From Natronomonas marina (GTDB lineage Archaea > Halobacteriota > Halobacteria > Halobacteriales > Haloarculaceae), in assembly GCF_024298905.1 (NCBI RefSeq), contig NZ_CP101154.1, positions 1,860,001 through 1,924,000 on the forward strand: a stretch of 64,000 nt of DNA, written 5' to 3'. The position numbers and the translations under genes are program-made. Under the pieces are notes generated by a model, which did not search any database, was not told the DNA's origin, and was given only the letters and a program-made list of their open reading frames with translations. This document shows positions 62,495 through 64,000 of the stretch, piece after piece (the first letter of the stretch is position 1; the number at the start of each line of letters is the position of its first letter).

Positions 62495-62676
62495 CGTGAC
62501 CGTACATCGGGTCCCCATCCCCAACGACGTACCTCCTATCGGAATAGCCACGACGTTCGCGCTCGACCCGGAGGGCCTATACTGAAAGGTAGTCGACCCG
62601 CCGGACGGGACGTGCGGGTCTCCCATCTGTCGGCGATGTCGCCGCCCTCGACGGGGGACGCGCCGACGAGGAGCGG

Positions 62677-63594
62677 TCAGTCGTACTGTTCACAGACGCG
62701 CCGGATTCCCTCGCGGAACTCGATTTCGGGCTCCCAGCCGGTCGCCTCGCGCATCTTCGAGGGGTCGGCGCAGGTGTCGTGAACGTACACCGAGTCGGGA
62801 ATCGGGTTCTCGACGTACTCGGGGTCGACGTCGGCGCCCAGTTCCTCGTTCAGCAACTCGACGACGGTGTTGAACGAGTAGGCCTCGCCCGTGCCCAGAT
62901 TGTAGATGCCGTCCAGTTCGTTCTCGGCGGCCCGTTCGAGTCCACGAACGATGTCGTCGACGTGGGTGAAATCGCGGGTCTGGGTGCCGTCGCCGTACAG
63001 GACGGGCGCCTCGCCGCTGGCGATGTCGTCGGCGAACTGCGCGATGACGTTCGCGTACTCGCCCTTGTGCGCCTCGGCGCCGCCGTAGCCCTGGTACACC
63101 GAGAAGAAGCGCATGCCCGCCATCGTCACGTCGTAGTGGTTCGAGAAGTACTCCGCGTAGCGCTCGCGGGCGAGTTTCGACGCCTCGTAGCCCGTGTTCA
63201 CGGCGACCGGCATGTCCTCCGGGGAGGGCTCGGTTCGGCTGCCGTAAATCGAGGAGGTCGAGGCGTAGACGACCGTCTCACAGCCGTCCTCGCGGGCCTG
63301 TTCGACCGTGTTGACGAACCCCTCGACGTTCACGCGGGCGCCCGTGGCGGGGTCGTCCTCGTGCATCGCATAGGACGACAGCGCCGCCAGGTGAAACAGC
63401 ACGTCGACGTTCGTGGGGAGGTCCTCTGCGAGGACGCTGGTCTCGTGGTACTCGACGGCGTCGTCGAGATTGTCGGGCGTTCCCAGGTAGCCGTCGTCGA
63501 CCACCACGACGTCGTTGTCTACGGCCAGTGCGTTGGCGAGGTTCGAGCCGATAAAGCCCGCGCCGCCGGTGACGAGAACGCGCTTTCCCTGCAT
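62677..63594 (-). CDS. NAD-dependent nucleotide-sugar epimerase/dehydratase (GalE-like)
   Basis: A 305-residue extended SDR. VLVTGGAGFIGSNLANAL is the NAD motif, the Ser in STSSIYG and Tyr/Lys in YEASKLARE are the catalytic residues, with RDFTHVDDIVRGL and the C-terminal YNLGTGEAYS as family blocks. It probably interconverts or dehydrates UDP-sugars for glycan synthesis. The start at 63594 has a GATAGG box about 30 nt upstream; an ATG at 63681 would add 29 polar residues without similarity to the family. Confidence 0.88.
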   Translation of the reverse strand: MQGKRVLVTGGAGFIGSNLANALAVDNDVVVVDDGYLGTPDNLDDAVEYHETSVLAEDLPTNVDVLFHLAALSSYAMHEDDPATGARVNVEGFVNTVEQAREDGCETVVYASTSSIYGSRTEPSPEDMPVAVNTGYEASKLARERYAEYFSNHYDVTMAGMRFFSVYQGYGGAEAHKGEYANVIAQFADDIASGEAPVLYGDGTQTRDFTHVDDIVRGLERAAENELDGIYNLGTGEAYSFNTVVELLNEELGADVDPEYVENPIPDSVYVHDTCADPSKMREATGWEPEIEFREGIRRVCEQYD

Positions 63595-63681
63595 GTAGGC
63601 GGGACTGTCGCGCGAGGGGCCTATCAACTCTCGGGATTCGTCCGGGCCGGTCGAGTCCGCTCGCTCGTCGGCGTCTAGCAT

Positions 63682-64000
63682 CCGCCCGGAACGACGAGGA
63701 ACTGCCGTGTTCGGTCGGTTACTCTTCGCGCTACCTCGTTCGGGTAGCCGAAACGTACCACGCGTTGTGCGTCGATTGCCGCTATCTCACGTCGGGCGTT
63801 CGTCTCTTGGACACTTGGATCGATTGTACTCGACGACGGGGAGAGCAAGATGCCCGGTTAGGCAGGGTGTACACGGAAGTCGGCCGTTGGTTTCCGAAGA
63901 GGCGGTGGCGCAGAACTGTTCTCATAGCGTGATGGTTGGGCTGGCGACATCGTTTCCTCGATGGTGATTAGCGAGTGCAACGGCCAATCGAAGGCAAAGA
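63682..64000. other. 319-base right window edge with no assigned gene
   Basis: Upstream of the epimerase the sequence becomes less GC-rich (from about 63770). A plus-strand frame of 86 codons (63707-63967) has no recognisable domain and no start context, so I do not call it. Short direct A/T-containing words near the right edge could belong to a mobile element or to the start of the next gene beyond the window; I cannot tell. Confidence 0.35.

Noticed and set aside
63707-63967. Plus-strand ORF at the right edge
   Set aside because: No domain, no start context, and the sequence has a different base composition. It could be a gene fragment or chance.

Overview
This window looks like the chromosome of a haloarchaeon (class Halobacteria). 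Base composition is very GC-rich, by eye about two thirds G+C. Predicted proteins are strongly acidic. Many genes have a TATA-like box centred about 27 nt upstream of the start codon, which implies leaderless mRNAs. There are several Tat-type lipoproteins (RR followed by a LAGC or IAGC lipobox) and several haloarchaea-restricted small families. I could not fix the genus. I saw no rRNA, tRNA or CRISPR array.

Layout. 0-11.5 kb is mainly housekeeping: a DUF2391-type membrane protein, an SMP-30-like protein, DNA polymerase IV (dinB), a HerA-like ATPase, triosephosphate isomerase, a PhoU-like protein, an MBF1-like regulator, then hisC, an adenylate-kinase-like NTPase and a CDP-alcohol phosphatidyltransferase as overlapping genes. 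11.6-16.9 kb carries a molybdenum enzyme module: a 51-kDa (NuoF-like) subunit, a 1049-residue formate dehydrogenase alpha subunit with NuoG-type Fe-S domains, and mobA. 16.9-22.2 kb is mixed (SDR, yqeC, CopD-like, FAH hydrolase, GNAT, MBL hydrolase, OsmC). A solo tnpB (IS1341-type) with its hairpin right end follows directly after osmC at 22.2-23.6 kb.

23.7-37.6 kb is the most unusual part. It holds two pyridine-nucleotide disulfide oxidoreductases, a 3-hydroxybutyrate dehydrogenase/patatin pair resembling haloarchaeal PHA mobilisation, DsrE, two TauE/SafE exporters, NAD(P)HX epimerase, a cupredoxin fused to a roughly 500-residue unknown domain, and an HxlR/DUF24 regulator with the Cys-Pro motif of redox sensors. 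Five promoters here carry the same dyad, GGTTAC-N5-GTAACC (one or two mismatches each), usually right after or across the TATA box. I propose a local regulon, possibly a thiol/sulfur or redox response run by the HxlR protein.

38.0-46.3 kb is a complete branched-chain amino-acid cluster read leftwards: leuA, ilvB, ilvN, ilvC, a small conserved ORF, leuC, leuD, leuB. In leuA the catalytic N-terminus is out of frame with the only credible start, an ATG 26 nt after a TATTTAAAA box. 46.7-64 kb holds a gamma-carbonic-anhydrase-like protein, a PPOX-fold protein, an orphan tungstate/molybdate-type binding lipoprotein, leaderless thiC with a dyad in its promoter, several sensory/regulatory genes, a rhodanese-MBL protein, an F420-type LLM oxidoreductase, a membrane protein plus two Tat lipoproteins in tandem, a PAS histidine kinase preceded by a pseudo-receiver, and a nucleotide-sugar epimerase.
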